Positions 38,386 through 47,063 of a stretch of DNA of 64,000 nucleotides are shown here, in pieces; the first letter of the stretch is position 1, and every line of letters begins with the position of its first letter. The DNA is from Tetramitus jugosus (lineage: Eukaryota > Heterolobosea > Eutetramitea > Acrasida > Vahlkampfiidae), in assembly GCA_937625935.1 (NCBI GenBank), contig OW569350.1:558001-622000 (forward strand). Reading direction: 5' to 3'. The position numbers and the translations under genes were made by a program. The notes beneath the pieces were generated by a model. That model had not been told where the DNA came from. It was given only the letters and a program-made list of their open reading frames with translations, and did no database searches.

Positions 38386-38455
38386 CGGCGTTTTTTAAAT
38401 TCTGCGTTTTTTCTTTCATTGCGCTTTTCTTCCATAGTTAGGGTATCATAATGGA

Positions 38456-38528
38456 GGGGGCGTGGCTCAGTTGGTAGAGCGCTTCCTTAGCATGGAAGAG
38501 GTCCTGGGTTCGATTCCCGGCGCCTCCA
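38456..38528 (+). tRNA. tRNA-Ala (AGC)
   Basis: Cloverleaf visible: acceptor GGGGGCG with CGCCTCC (one G-U pair), D stem GCTC/GAGC, anticodon stem CTTCC/GGAAG with loop TTAGCAT, T arm CTGGG-TTCGATT-CCCGG and discriminator A at 38528. No intron. A short T run follows at about 38533. A retrotransposon cluster begins about 43 bp upstream of its 5' end. Confidence 0.95.
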
Positions 38529-38549
38529 GGAATTTTAAATATTGCACTT

Positions 38550-39325
38550 TCTACAGAAAGGCCAAGTTTTTGTGATAACTGGCTTGGTACCGCAGTGGTG
38601 AGAACTCGACCAATATGATTGAATGTTGCATGGACCTCATATGAGTTTCAGACCGAAAAAGGAACGCTACTTCCTTTGTTTCTTCCTTCGACGAAGTTCT
38701 CTCATCAGACGGTGCTGTAGTAGATGAATTTTTCAATGAGAGTGGCAGATCACAACAACTATTTACACACCTAACTCTAACAGTGTATTTATAGATACAA
38801 TTATCGGCTTCTGTCAGCTCATCAACAAGCATAGAAAGTAAAATATTGGCTTCGGGTTTGTCATTGCCAAACCATACGCAGAACAGAATATTTTAAAACT
38901 TACATCTTTCTTCGAAAGAGCTCATTACAGACCAAATAAATAGGAATATCTGATACCTTTGAACTTCTTGCTCCATAGTTAAGAATGAAAACATAACCAC
39001 CCGATTCATTCTTAATAGGTGCTGCTATCACCTTATACACAAGACCATCATATACATCAGTAATCTTGTTTTTATTCAAGTTGAATCTGCAACGACGGTA
39101 GTGTTGTGCAAGGTCGTAGAAAGCTCGATCATTCTCTAATCGCTTCAATAATTGTTCAATTGAATTACTCACAAGAAGGATTCATCTTACAAGTTCCATT
39201 GCATGATGGTATACCCGAAACGATACGATGGTGTCTACAGAAGTATAGTCTTTTTAACTGCATATCATCTATGGATTCAAACTCTTCAACTTCAGGTCTA
39301 TTGGATTTTTTGTTCTTCATCTTCC
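38550..39325 (-). pseudogene. Decayed gene of unknown family, three open stretches
   Basis: Minus-strand open stretches follow each other: from ATG about 39322 (MKNKKSNRPEVEEFESIDDMQ...CRHHRIVSGIPSCNGTCKMNPSCE), then 39172-38900 (DRAFYDLAQHYRRCRFNLNKNKITDVYDGLVYKVIAAP...), then 38860-38551 (GNDKPEANILLSMLVDELTEADNC...). GTAAG donors occur at the end of stretches 1 and 2, suggesting former introns, but I found no acceptor that restores the frame. I do not recognise the family. Most likely a decayed spliced gene between the two tRNAs. Confidence 0.4.
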
Positions 39326-39329
39326 CTGC

Positions 39330-40549
39330 CCTCACCCACTATTAAATTCAAGTTGATTGGGATCGGGTGAGGAGGAAACCAAGTATTATTTGCTATTGGT
39401 GGCGCACTGCGATCTTTTAATTTATTGTTGTAAGTGGAGAGGTAGTCATCAAAGCACAAAGTAAAACTCAAAATTTTTCTTTGTTAACTACTATTAACAA
39501 ACTAACCCATAACTTCTATTGCGTATGTCAAAAAGCGAAACTGTAGTTGGCTGTCGTTATTGATTCCGTCATACCGTTATGCATCACATCAGCTCTTTAC
39601 TCTGGATGTAAAATAGTCATTCATGTAGACATGCTTTCGAATCTACTTGGACTCCCTACCAAACTTCAAAGTTCGTTGAAAGCACTATGAGGCATTTTAA
39701 GAAAGAGAAGAAGAACAGAAGTGACCGATCTAATTTCAACAAGTAGATTAGAAGTGAAAGAAGTGGTGTGTCCTATGGTATCGCAGAAAGTATTTGAAGT
39801 CCGTGGTTGATAAAGGAGACGAGGAGAATTTCTAGAGTTAGAAAACTCCTTCAGTTAAAGGTGTCTCTTGCTTTAATTTTTTGAAATAAAGTGGAAGTTT
39901 TTTTCACTTCATTTAGGAAAAAAGAAAGAGTTGTGGTCACGAGTGTATCATCTCATTATTGAAACTTTTAGTATAAATAATAAAGTTGTGGTGTATAGTG
40001 CTCATGTTTAGGCACACTAGATTTGCGTCCAGCCCGAATACCTGTGTTGCACGTTAATATATCACAACTAACAAACAACAACATTTCACTCTCAAGCCCC
40101 ATCGTGGAGTGTTTGAACCCAAACCGAAGCAAAGATTGTTGATTGGCGGGCAGAAGTTACCTTCCGAGTTCGTTTCACTGGTTATGGGCCATCAGATGAC
40201 TCGTGCGAGAGAACTGGAGATATTCAATCAACAGCCTCCAATTCTTTGTGTTTCTTCTTTTTTTCTTCCATCCTTTCCAGCTGGCTGTTATTCTGACAAA
40301 CTCACATGAAAATTTCCTAAAAATTTATGTAATGAAAAAATCTCGGATAATGCGATATTATGAACTATCCAACCCTGCCTGTCTATGAATGCATACAAGG
40401 GTTTAGTTATGTGAAAATACATCGACATGAGACAAGAAAAAATTAAATGTTCCATCTTATTCCTTTTGATCTCTGCCTCAAATTTCCTGTGATAGATGTT
40501 CTCATAAAAACTTTCCATTCTTAAACTGAATTCAACAACAATTTCGTGA
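39330..40549. other. 1.2 kb without recognisable gene
   Basis: AT-rich sequence between the decayed gene and the dead Harbinger copy. Short frames only (for example 40109-40309), none with family resemblance or biased composition. It is part of the degenerate interval between tRNA-Ala and tRNA-Leu. Confidence 0.35.
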
Positions 40550-41130
40550 GAATGACAGTAGAAGCGGGCTATGGTACGGCTTAAATATCGCCCCTTGCAC
40601 TTACTTGGAGATCCAGCGCAGCCGATACACAAATGCCCATTCAATCCCGCGTCGAGAAATACAGCCACCAAGAATTAAGGTGAAATGACCCAAACTTTTT
40701 TTCCTCATGTACATTCCACATGTAACAAACACACAACCAGTGAGAAGAACGTGATTGTGCCTGAACTCAGTGTTCAACGACCCACATGTGGAAAAAAAAC
40801 TATAAACATGTTCAATTCCAATCTCTTCTTGTCACTCTCAAGAACTCTCGATAATAATCACAACAAACCATATTGATCTTGAGTCCCGCCACCAAGTAGT
40901 CCACATTTTGAAATTCGGTCGAATTAGAGAGATGATTGCTACAATATTCCTCTTAAAATTAAAATCATAACGTTTGAATCCAGTGACCGTTTTTATCTTC
41001 CTGTACCATCGATGTTGACCAGAGGATGGCTTCTGAATCATATGCGCGGTTCCGTCAATAACAAATATGATTCTTTCCCTTGTTGAGGAACATGGTCGCT
41101 CGTTGGGTAAAAATTGAACGAAGTAAGTAT
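40550..41130 (-). pseudogene. Dead second copy of the Harbinger-like transposase
   Basis: It shares non-coding and coding sequence with 4287-4960: agcgggct, cggcttaaatatcg, cccttgcactta, then degraded transposase with the readable piece GTAHMIQKPSSGQHRWYR and 'TVTGFKRY'. Many stops and deletions; it is cut off after about 560 bp, so only the C-terminal third and 3' flank of the transposase side remain. Confidence 0.75.
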
Positions 41131-41230
41131 CTCTTAAACAGCAGATTAATTACAATCCCAAAAATGAAGTGATGGCAGCAGTTCTTCATTCACGATTCAC
41201 TACAGTTGCAAGACAAGGAGTCAAAAACTC

Positions 41231-41310
41231 TGACGAGGGCGGGATTTGAACCCGCGCCCCGAAGGACTGCGGCCTTAACACAGCGTCTTAGACCACTCGA
41301 CCACCTCGCC
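41231..41310 (-). tRNA. tRNA-Leu (AAG)
   Basis: On the minus strand: acceptor GGCGAGG with CCTCGTC (one G-U pair), anticodon stem CTGTG/CGCAG with loop TTAAGGC giving anticodon AAG, a long variable arm (TCCTTCGGGG) as expected for class II tRNA, T arm GCGGG-TTCAAAT-CCCGC and discriminator A. Downstream T run (GAGTTTTTGA). Retroelement sequence begins 30 bp upstream of its 5' end. Confidence 0.93.
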
Positions 41311-41340
41311 ATCTTATTAAACTAAACTTTACGGAATGGG

Positions 41341-41455
41341 AGTTTGTACCAGAGTGACCCGTACTCACAAAACAAGTCAATAAATGAGCAATCGTGTGCT
41401 TGCTGCGCAAGCACACATGGTTGTATGGCAAAAAGAAAAGAAAAAGGAGTTGGGG
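41341..41455 (+). repeat. Short retroelement 3'-end fragment nearest to tRNA-Leu
   Basis: It starts with agtttgtaccaga, has a 10-bp hairpin (41394-41403 with 41407-41416, loop tgc), then ggttgtatgg and a mixed A/G tail (aaaaagaaaagaaaaagg). It is severely 5'-truncated or internally deleted. Confidence 0.6.
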
Positions 41456-41508
41456 CACCATGCCAGGTATGAATGTTTTGCTTCACGAAGACGAGTACTG
41501 GATTTGAA

Positions 41509-42524
41509 GATGCTCGACCTTACGAGCGTATGATTATCAAGCGTATCCAGTCTGGTACACTGATAATGCTCATGAGTGCGAAAAGTGTAGTATTGCTTGG
41601 AGCCTCCCTAGCGGGGACGCGAGATTGCTCCTCCGTTCGGGTAAAATAAGGAACTCACAGCTGTTCGATGACGATGGTGTCATGGCAATGACATACGAAG
41701 AGGCGAAGAAAAGGTTCAAAATGAAAGGGATCGGACGAGTTAAGTACATGAGAATACGGGCCTATATGGAACTTCTCGGCAAGCCGTGTGATGAGACATT
41801 TCTTGCAAGACGAAAAGTTCAGAGAGAATTGATTGTAACGGTGAAGGATGTTAGAATTGACAATCCTAACATCAGAGAAGGTCTGACGGAAGAACTTAAG
41901 AAGGCTAGAGCTGAGGCTATTGGTACAAACAAGAATTGGTGGTTAGAATCTGAAATGTCGAAGGAAAAGGAATGGAACCACTTTTTGAAGTGTCCATTCG
42001 GCCTAGAAAGGAAAGAACTTTGGTTCTATCATCAAGTCAGGAGTGGTACGCTTCACACAAAGATGGTGATGAGGAAATTGTACAATGCCAGTTTAGATGA
42101 AAAGTGTCTTAACTGTGGGGCTGCACCGGAGAGCATTTTACATCTGTTGGTGGAGTGTGACGCTGCCATTTCAGCCAGAAAGAAACTCGTAGAAGAGATG
42201 AAAGCTAAATTGGATAGGTTGATGCTACCGGACTCAGCCAAAATTGTGCTCTGGTTTGACGATACAATATATGAAAAGGGCAAGATACAACCACGAAATA
42301 TCAAGCGATCCTCTGAAGGGCTGTTAGAGGGACTAATGGGAAAAGAGGGGGACTTTAGGAAAGAACTATTGGATGAAATGGTGCTCTCCGGCAGGAAACA
42401 AAGGGAGGCAGAGAAGGTGATAAGATGTATGGTGGATTCCATGAAGAGGACCTGTGTCAAGGCACTTCACAAGGTATATATTAATTCTGTCGTGAAAAGA
42501 AGTGAAGCACTGCTCAGCACCTGA
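41509..42524 (+). pseudogene. LINE ORF2 C-terminal region with zinc-finger (zf-RVT-like)
   Basis: Open from 41509 to a TGA at 42522-42524. An N-terminal CxxC (HECEKCSIAW), then YEEAKKRFKMKG, a helical stretch, and the C-terminal knuckle KCLNCGAAPESILHLLVEC followed by LDRLMLPDSAKIVLWFDD. Such a Cys/His knuckle after the reverse transcriptase is typical of LINE ORF2 proteins. No RT core precedes it, only the short piece WGTMPGMNVLLHEDEYWI in the other frame, so the copy is 5'-truncated. The fragment itself is long and clean, suggesting a recent insertion. The stop codon sits in the loop of a perfect 10-bp hairpin. Confidence 0.65.
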
Positions 42525-42535
42525 CGGTGCTGAGC
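42512..42535 (+). repeat. 10-bp perfect hairpin with the ORF2 stop codon in its loop
   Basis: Arms gctcagcacc (42512-42521) and ggtgctgagc (42526-42535), loop tgac containing the TGA stop. It is followed 44 bp later by ttgttgtatgg and an A tail. Confidence 0.75.
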
Positions 42536-42600
42536 GGAATCATGACTCACAGTAGTGTATTGAATAAAGAGGCAACAATTGTTGTATGGAAAAAAAAAAG

Positions 42601-42786
42601 AGTTTGTACCAGAAATTGGATTGGGATCGCCCAGCAATCGAATGACTGCAAACAGTAGTAGCGCTCTGCGAGTGTTACTAACAAGAAAGAGGAGACGCTC
42701 TCCGAGCGTCACAAGGACGATCTGGGAGACTAAAGAAAGCAGAGAGTAATAAAAGAGCAATCGCGTGTTGTTTTAAAAAAAACAAA
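42601..42786 (+). repeat. Retroelement 3'-end fragment
   Basis: Starts agtttgtaccaga, contains a 7-bp hairpin (gacgctc-tcc-gagcgtc, 42694-42710), and ends gtgttgttttaaaaaaaac before the next agtttgtaccaga. No coding content. Confidence 0.6.
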
Positions 42787-42975
42787 AGTTTGTACCAGAA
42801 TTTAACAACGGAACGCCTCCAAGTGGTTAGAGTAGAGTGTACCAGTGAAACCATGTACATTGCTCATCATTACGGTCCACATAAGATTGATGTTTCCCAC
42901 TACAACTATGTCAAAGAAACAATGAGCAGTATCGATTCATCTGGTAAGGTCTGGTAAGGTTCTATTTGGAGGACA

Positions 42976-43161
42976 ATGTCATCTAGAATTGATTCTACAT
43001 GGGCCAACAGGGCAGCTCTAAGTGTCTTCCGAAACATAGAAGGGTTCACAAGAAATGGGGCTCTGAGTGATACCAACGTGGAAGTGGAACACAAGACTGA
43101 CACCTGGTTACCCGGGCTGGCTGTGGAGTTGTTTGGCGAACAGAGGACTACAAAGCGCTAG
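42976..43161 (+). pseudogene. LINE endonuclease fragment (copy 1)
   Basis: MSSRIDSTWANRAALSVFRN...GALSDTNVEVEHKTDTWLPGLAVELFGEQR. It parallels the fragment at 44690-44970 (SSTIDYTWANRVELTL...GAISYHIPTRV). The IDxxW...SxH pattern is that of the C-terminal part of AP-type endonucleases; the His is lost here. Confidence 0.45.
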
Positions 43162-43433
43162 GTGGATAATAGGCTGTGAGAAGACTTATCCAGGGTACTA
43201 GGACTCACCACGAACCTTAAGTGGTGTGCTGTCCGAATGCACTGTTGTGGTGAGTCATGCAGCGGCATAGAGATAGAGTGAAAGAGGAGAAGGTATGGTA
43301 GTTTTTAAATTTATGAGATGCTATTTCAGAGTCGATCATGCTCTGGAATGGTTCGTGGCCCAGGTGAAAATAACACAAAGGCCGTTATTTATGTCGTTAT
43401 TTTTTAACATCTCTATGGAGTAGTGGACATGGA

Positions 43434-43950
43434 TACGCTATGTCCCAAGTGCAAATTTGAACAGGAAACTGTGTTACATTGTCTCGTTAGATGCCCGGTG
43501 GCGATAATGGCAAGAAAGCTGTTGATGAAGTTTCCACCAAGCTGAGTAAAATGGGTCTTCACAAAGACCAAAGAGTAGACATGTGGTTCGACAACCAACG
43601 ATGGCGGAACGGCGCATTACTAGTCAATAAGCGGAGGAAAAAAAGAAAGGAATGCATGCTTGGTATGTTGTGTATTGAAACAAGGGTGCTGAAACAAGAC
43701 GAAGAGTGGAATAGAGAAGAAGAAGGTAAGGGAGAAAGTCCAACAATTTGTAGATCATACAAAGAGGAGATGTGTGGAGGACACTGATGCGACGCCTCTT
43801 CACGAGTTCAAAGGAGATCACTGGTTGCTAATGCTCTAGAGCAACTACTTGAATCAATAATGATGGCATTCTGCCGTCGCGAAATCGATATAGAGTATCA
43901 ACAAAGAAGTAAAATGAGTAACCAATGGTTGTATTTAAAAAAGAATTAAA
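43434..43950 (+). pseudogene. LINE ORF2 C-terminal region, second degraded copy with 3' end
   Basis: DTLCPKCKFEQETVLHCLVRCPVAIMARK matches the zinc knuckle of the first copy (KCLNCGAAPESILHLLVECDAAISARK); then a frameshift, then KLSKMGLHKDQRVDMWFDNQ matching KLDRLMLPDSAKIVLWFDD. A 12-bp palindrome (tgctctagagca, 43832-43843) and the tail ggttgtatttaaaaaag (43927-43943) close the copy. Confidence 0.6.
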
Positions 43951-44189
43951 TAACGGATGCAAACAAACGGGAACACTCCCTCTCCAAGACATGCGTGTGC
44001 AACCCTCTAAAAGGGTGTTTCAGTCAACCGCCTTAAAGTAGTAATCAGGGCAACGACCAACAGGAGGTGGCGAGACACTGTGATGAAGTCACTGACATTC
44101 GCTCAACCTATAGTTGGAGTTGCGTCACTGAGCATGAATGTGAGCAGTATATGGAACACAAAGTGGAACAGCATAGATAGAGAGTAAGA

Positions 44190-44520
44190 AAGGAATTAAA
44201 CCTGATGGTCGAAGCACTGAGCAGAAAGGTTGCCCAAATGGAGCCCATGATGAAGAAAATAATTCTAAGAAAAGAGCCAACGATGATCCAGGTCTTCCAC
44301 ACGGAAGACCAGGAACGTGCTGATGAAGAGAGTAAGTGATGATACTAACATACAACAGGAAGCAGAAGCCAGCAACTGAAATCTTCAACAGAGCAACGAT
44401 GTGATGCAAGCCGAGCCTTCTCTATCTCCGCAGCAAGGCCTCAGCAAGAGCACTAGCGCACTAACGAGCAGATCTGCTTTCAACGAACTGGCAGAAATAA
44501 AACTGGTGAGTAATCAGGAC
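44190..44520 (+). pseudogene. ORF1-like coiled-coil remnant
   Basis: KELNLMVEALSRKVAQMEPMMKKIILRKEP resembles the coiled-coil part of the ORF1 proteins of cluster 1, followed by Ser/Gln-rich sequence interrupted by stops. Weak but fitting its position upstream of endonuclease and RT pieces. Confidence 0.35.
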
Positions 44521-44638
44521 ACTCTCGTTAAGAGGTGTAAAAGATGCGCAGGATGAGGAAATAATTGATTAATACGCCAGCTCGGTTACCTCAATACGAC
44601 AGAGTGATACTTCTGTAACTAGGGATGACATTATTAGT

Positions 44639-44971
44639 GTGTTGGAGCAAGGGAATGTTGACATTCTCTTCCTTACCTACTACAAAGGAACAATGTCCTC
44701 CACCATTGATTACACATGGGCGAACAGAGTTGAGTTGACCTTGAGCAGCAACGTGCGAGTTATAGTTAGTGACGGCGCAATAAGTTACCACATCCCAACT
44801 AGGGTTTCAGCGAAAATTGAATACCAGGAAGGAGGTGAGGTAGAACGACCAAACTTTCTATTCCCGAAGACAAAGTACGACAAATGGTGGTCCTATGCAA
44901 CACAAGTGCTTGGTGACTTGTCAAGGCACCGAGTGGAAAGGTGGGACGATACGGACAATGTGTCACTATAA
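44639..44971 (+). pseudogene. LINE endonuclease fragment (copy 2)
   Basis: LFLTYYKGTMSSTIDYTWANRVELTLSSN...VSDGAISYHIPTRVSAKIEY, then PNFLFPKTKYDKWWSYATQVLGDLS. The pattern IDYxW...SDxxxSxHIP recalls the C-terminal active-site region of AP-like endonucleases of LINEs (S-D-H). The second half recurs at 46240-46410. Confidence 0.5.
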
Positions 44972-45129
44972 CTAAGGATTGAGATCTTTGGAAGAGATAA
45001 TGTGAGAAAACATTGGGCAACAATACCCGTTTGAGAAGACTACTAAAATTTCGAGAGTTGTTATTGAAGTGTCTTGTGTGTGGAGAGACTGAGGAAGGGA
45101 TCCATAGGACAGTCAGTCACTATGTAGGT

Positions 45130-45420
45130 CTACCGCAACTCTCAATAGAGTCAGTCTGGGATTGGGTATTGTAAATCAGAAGTTGCAAGGTTCAGACAAT
45201 GGGATCCAGTGGATCATCAGAACCTGGGAGTTCATCAACCCAATAAAGTTCTTCTCCAGAGCTAGTGCAAAGAAGGCCAATCGAGTCAGACTACTCACAG
45301 TTCAGAAAGGTGGTATGACCCACAGTGATAGGGAGAGTATGAGGAGCGTCCGCCTGCTTCTTCGAGGCGGCATTCTCGAAGGAGACCTGTCTTACCTCCA
45401 ATAAATTAGCGCTCCCTAAT
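45130..45420 (+). pseudogene. LINE linker region before the reverse transcriptase
   Basis: Interrupted frames such as VQKGGMTHSDRESMRSVRLLLRGG lie between the endonuclease and RT pieces. A partly similar, more degraded stretch is at 46600-46735. Position and order support the call more than sequence. Confidence 0.35.
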
Positions 45421-45454
45421 GGATGAGATGCACAGGGCGTTATCAGCAAGGAGT

Positions 45455-45995
45455 TCATCGATATCACTACAGAAGAAGTCCGTGATGTAATCAAATGGCT
45501 AAGGAACAGGAAGTGTCCTGAGCCCGATGGTATCCACAATGAGATGTTGAAGCTGTCGAAGGCTGAAAACAGGGACTACAACTGGGAGTTTGCCAATATC
45601 CTGTCAGGGCTTCAACAAAATACCGAAAAGTGGACCATTTCCTGTGATGTGGAAAGAGTGCACAATTGTCCCTGTCTACAATCTGAACATAGCGAATTAC
45701 AGACCTATCTGTCTGTTGAGTGCCTTGTGTCAAAACTCATCACACGGCTGCTCAACTCTCGTTTGCAGTGAAAAGACCTTCAGTGCGCTGGGACTCTTCA
45801 CTAACTTGTCTAATTGTAGTGAGAACCAAACAAAAGGAGCAAGCGCAGGAGGTTAAGAGTGATCAACTGCCTGAGCCTCATGAAACTCACTCCGAGGCAA
45901 TTGGCAAGAATCGTCAACACATACATCCATCCAGTGTTCCTCTACGCGTGTGAATTCACACACTGGACAAAAGGATGGATTAGTTGCAATGAATC
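45455..45995 (+). pseudogene. LINE reverse transcriptase domain, frameshifted
   Basis: RT motifs appear in order across frames: EEVRDVIKWLRNRKCPEPDGIHNEMLK (motif 0/1, family: PGPDGI..E), then PFPVMWKECTIVPVYN...NYRPICLLSALC (motif 2, NYRPISLL), then LVSKLITRLLNSRL, and from about 45870 LTPRQLARIVNTYIHPVFLYACEFTHWTKG. The catalytic YADD-type core lies in a deleted or unreadable part. At least two frameshifts; non-functional. Confidence 0.7.
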
Positions 45996-46229
45996 GGTAC
46001 TCGTCTGATTTGCTGCAGTGGAATCTATGCACACCTAACACCTGGTTGATAGCCAGCAAGTTACAGGTATACATGGTGCTGATCATACCATTCGTATGCG
46101 GATCTTTACGTCCCGTTGTTATCACTTCCAAACAGAACAATACCAGTTAGAATCTCTCAGTCGACACACCCCCTCTACTATTTAACGATGGCAATCTAGT
46201 CGGATTGTTGACCTCCTTCTGGTTTTATT

Positions 46230-46735
46230 CATCAAGTTGTGGTGGAACACGAGCTGCATATACCAACGAAGGTGTCAGAAGTGCAATACAAGACTGGTGA
46301 GAGTTGCAACAATGATAGAATATGCATGATCTTCCCCAAGAACAAGCTGGATAGTAGATGGGCGAACTATGCTACTAAAGTGCTGTCCGGTCTGTCTTAT
46401 CAACAGATAGAGGATACGAGTTATCGATCAAAGCCTTGGTTGCTCGGGCTACAGAGTTCTTTGGTGACCATAGAGCACCCAAACGTGAGGTGGGTAATAG
46501 GTGTGTGAGAAAGTTCTTGCTTGATTAACTCCTCATCGGAACCGTAATTGCGTAAGGTACTCGCAAACTATGGTGGACGTTTTTCCGTGGAGATTCAAAG
46601 GGAATCAATATTATCTACTCTGAGAATCATCAACCATAGACTCCATAAAGCGAGGACTAGACATAATAATAGGAGATTCAGATAGTGGGAATGGGTTGCA
46701 ATAACGTCAGAGTTCGTAAATCCGAGTAATTCTTG
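46230..46735 (+). pseudogene. Further LINE fragment (endonuclease end and linker)
   Basis: HELHIPTKVSEVQYKTG...IFPKNKLDSRWANYATKVLSGLS parallels 44780-44930, followed by degraded linker (ILRIINHRLHKARTRHNNRRFR). This is the outermost recognised piece of cluster 2. Confidence 0.5.
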
Positions 46736-47063
46736 TTCACGGCAAGTTTGGGTCACTGCTGGGTAACTCTTAGTTTGGTCTGGCCAGTGTACAGCAGTAT
46801 GGGTTTGACGTCGTTGGTGACAACGTCTCGCCCTGCCTTGTTCCTGTACATATTAGGAAACTCCTCATATCCTTAACATTACTTTCGTTGCAGCCAGATT
46901 TGCTGTCGCTTTTGTTCCAACAGATTTTGATATCGTCCATTATCCCGCTCGGAATTGTAAAAGCACAAAGAAGAACCCACACAAACGAACACGTTTTCCT
47001 GCTTCCCCTCATCATCCAAAAAAACAAAACAACATACCCCATATTCTTATTATTTCTAGAACC

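Larger units (their letters stand above)
35050..38413 (-). mobile_element. Non-LTR retrotransposon cluster 1, beside tRNA-Ala
   Basis: Minus-strand pile of LINE-type pieces running away from the tRNA-Ala gene at 38456. In element order: copy A (ORF1 38385-37141, then a 3' end with an 11-bp hairpin, TTTGTTGTATTT and an A run near 37006-37020), directly followed by copy B (ORF1 36989-36261, decayed middle, reverse transcriptase C-terminal remnant 35863-35597 and a decayed tail). The 13-bp ttctgcgtttttt (plus strand) occurs at both ends of copy A, at 37001-37013 and 38400-38412, which fits a target-site duplication. The outer limit near 35050 is uncertain. Confidence 0.65.
41341..46740 (+). mobile_element. 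Non-LTR retrotransposon cluster 2, beside tRNA-Leu
   Basis: Plus-strand pile of LINE-type fragments running away from tRNA-Leu. At least four element 3' ends are recognisable (tails near 41419-41455, 42579-42600, 42765-42786, 43927-43945), each a hairpin followed by a TTGTTGTAT-like word and an A-rich run. Coding pieces found: AP-type endonuclease fragments, an ORF1-like coiled coil, reverse transcriptase motifs and two C-terminal zinc-finger regions, most with stops and frameshifts. The word agtttgtaccaga starts at 41341, 42601 and 42787, each time at a junction. Nested or serial insertion is the simplest reading. The distal limit near 46740 is approximate. Confidence 0.7.

Noticed and set aside
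38860-39110. A working three-exon gene between the tRNAs
   Set aside because: Donor-like GTAAGT sites exist, but none of the AG acceptors tested by hand restores the reading frame.
35050-46740. CRISPR array or prokaryotic-type operon in the accessory region
   Set aside because: No regularly spaced repeats; the repeated words are retroelement ends, and tRNA genes and introns show a eukaryotic nuclear context.
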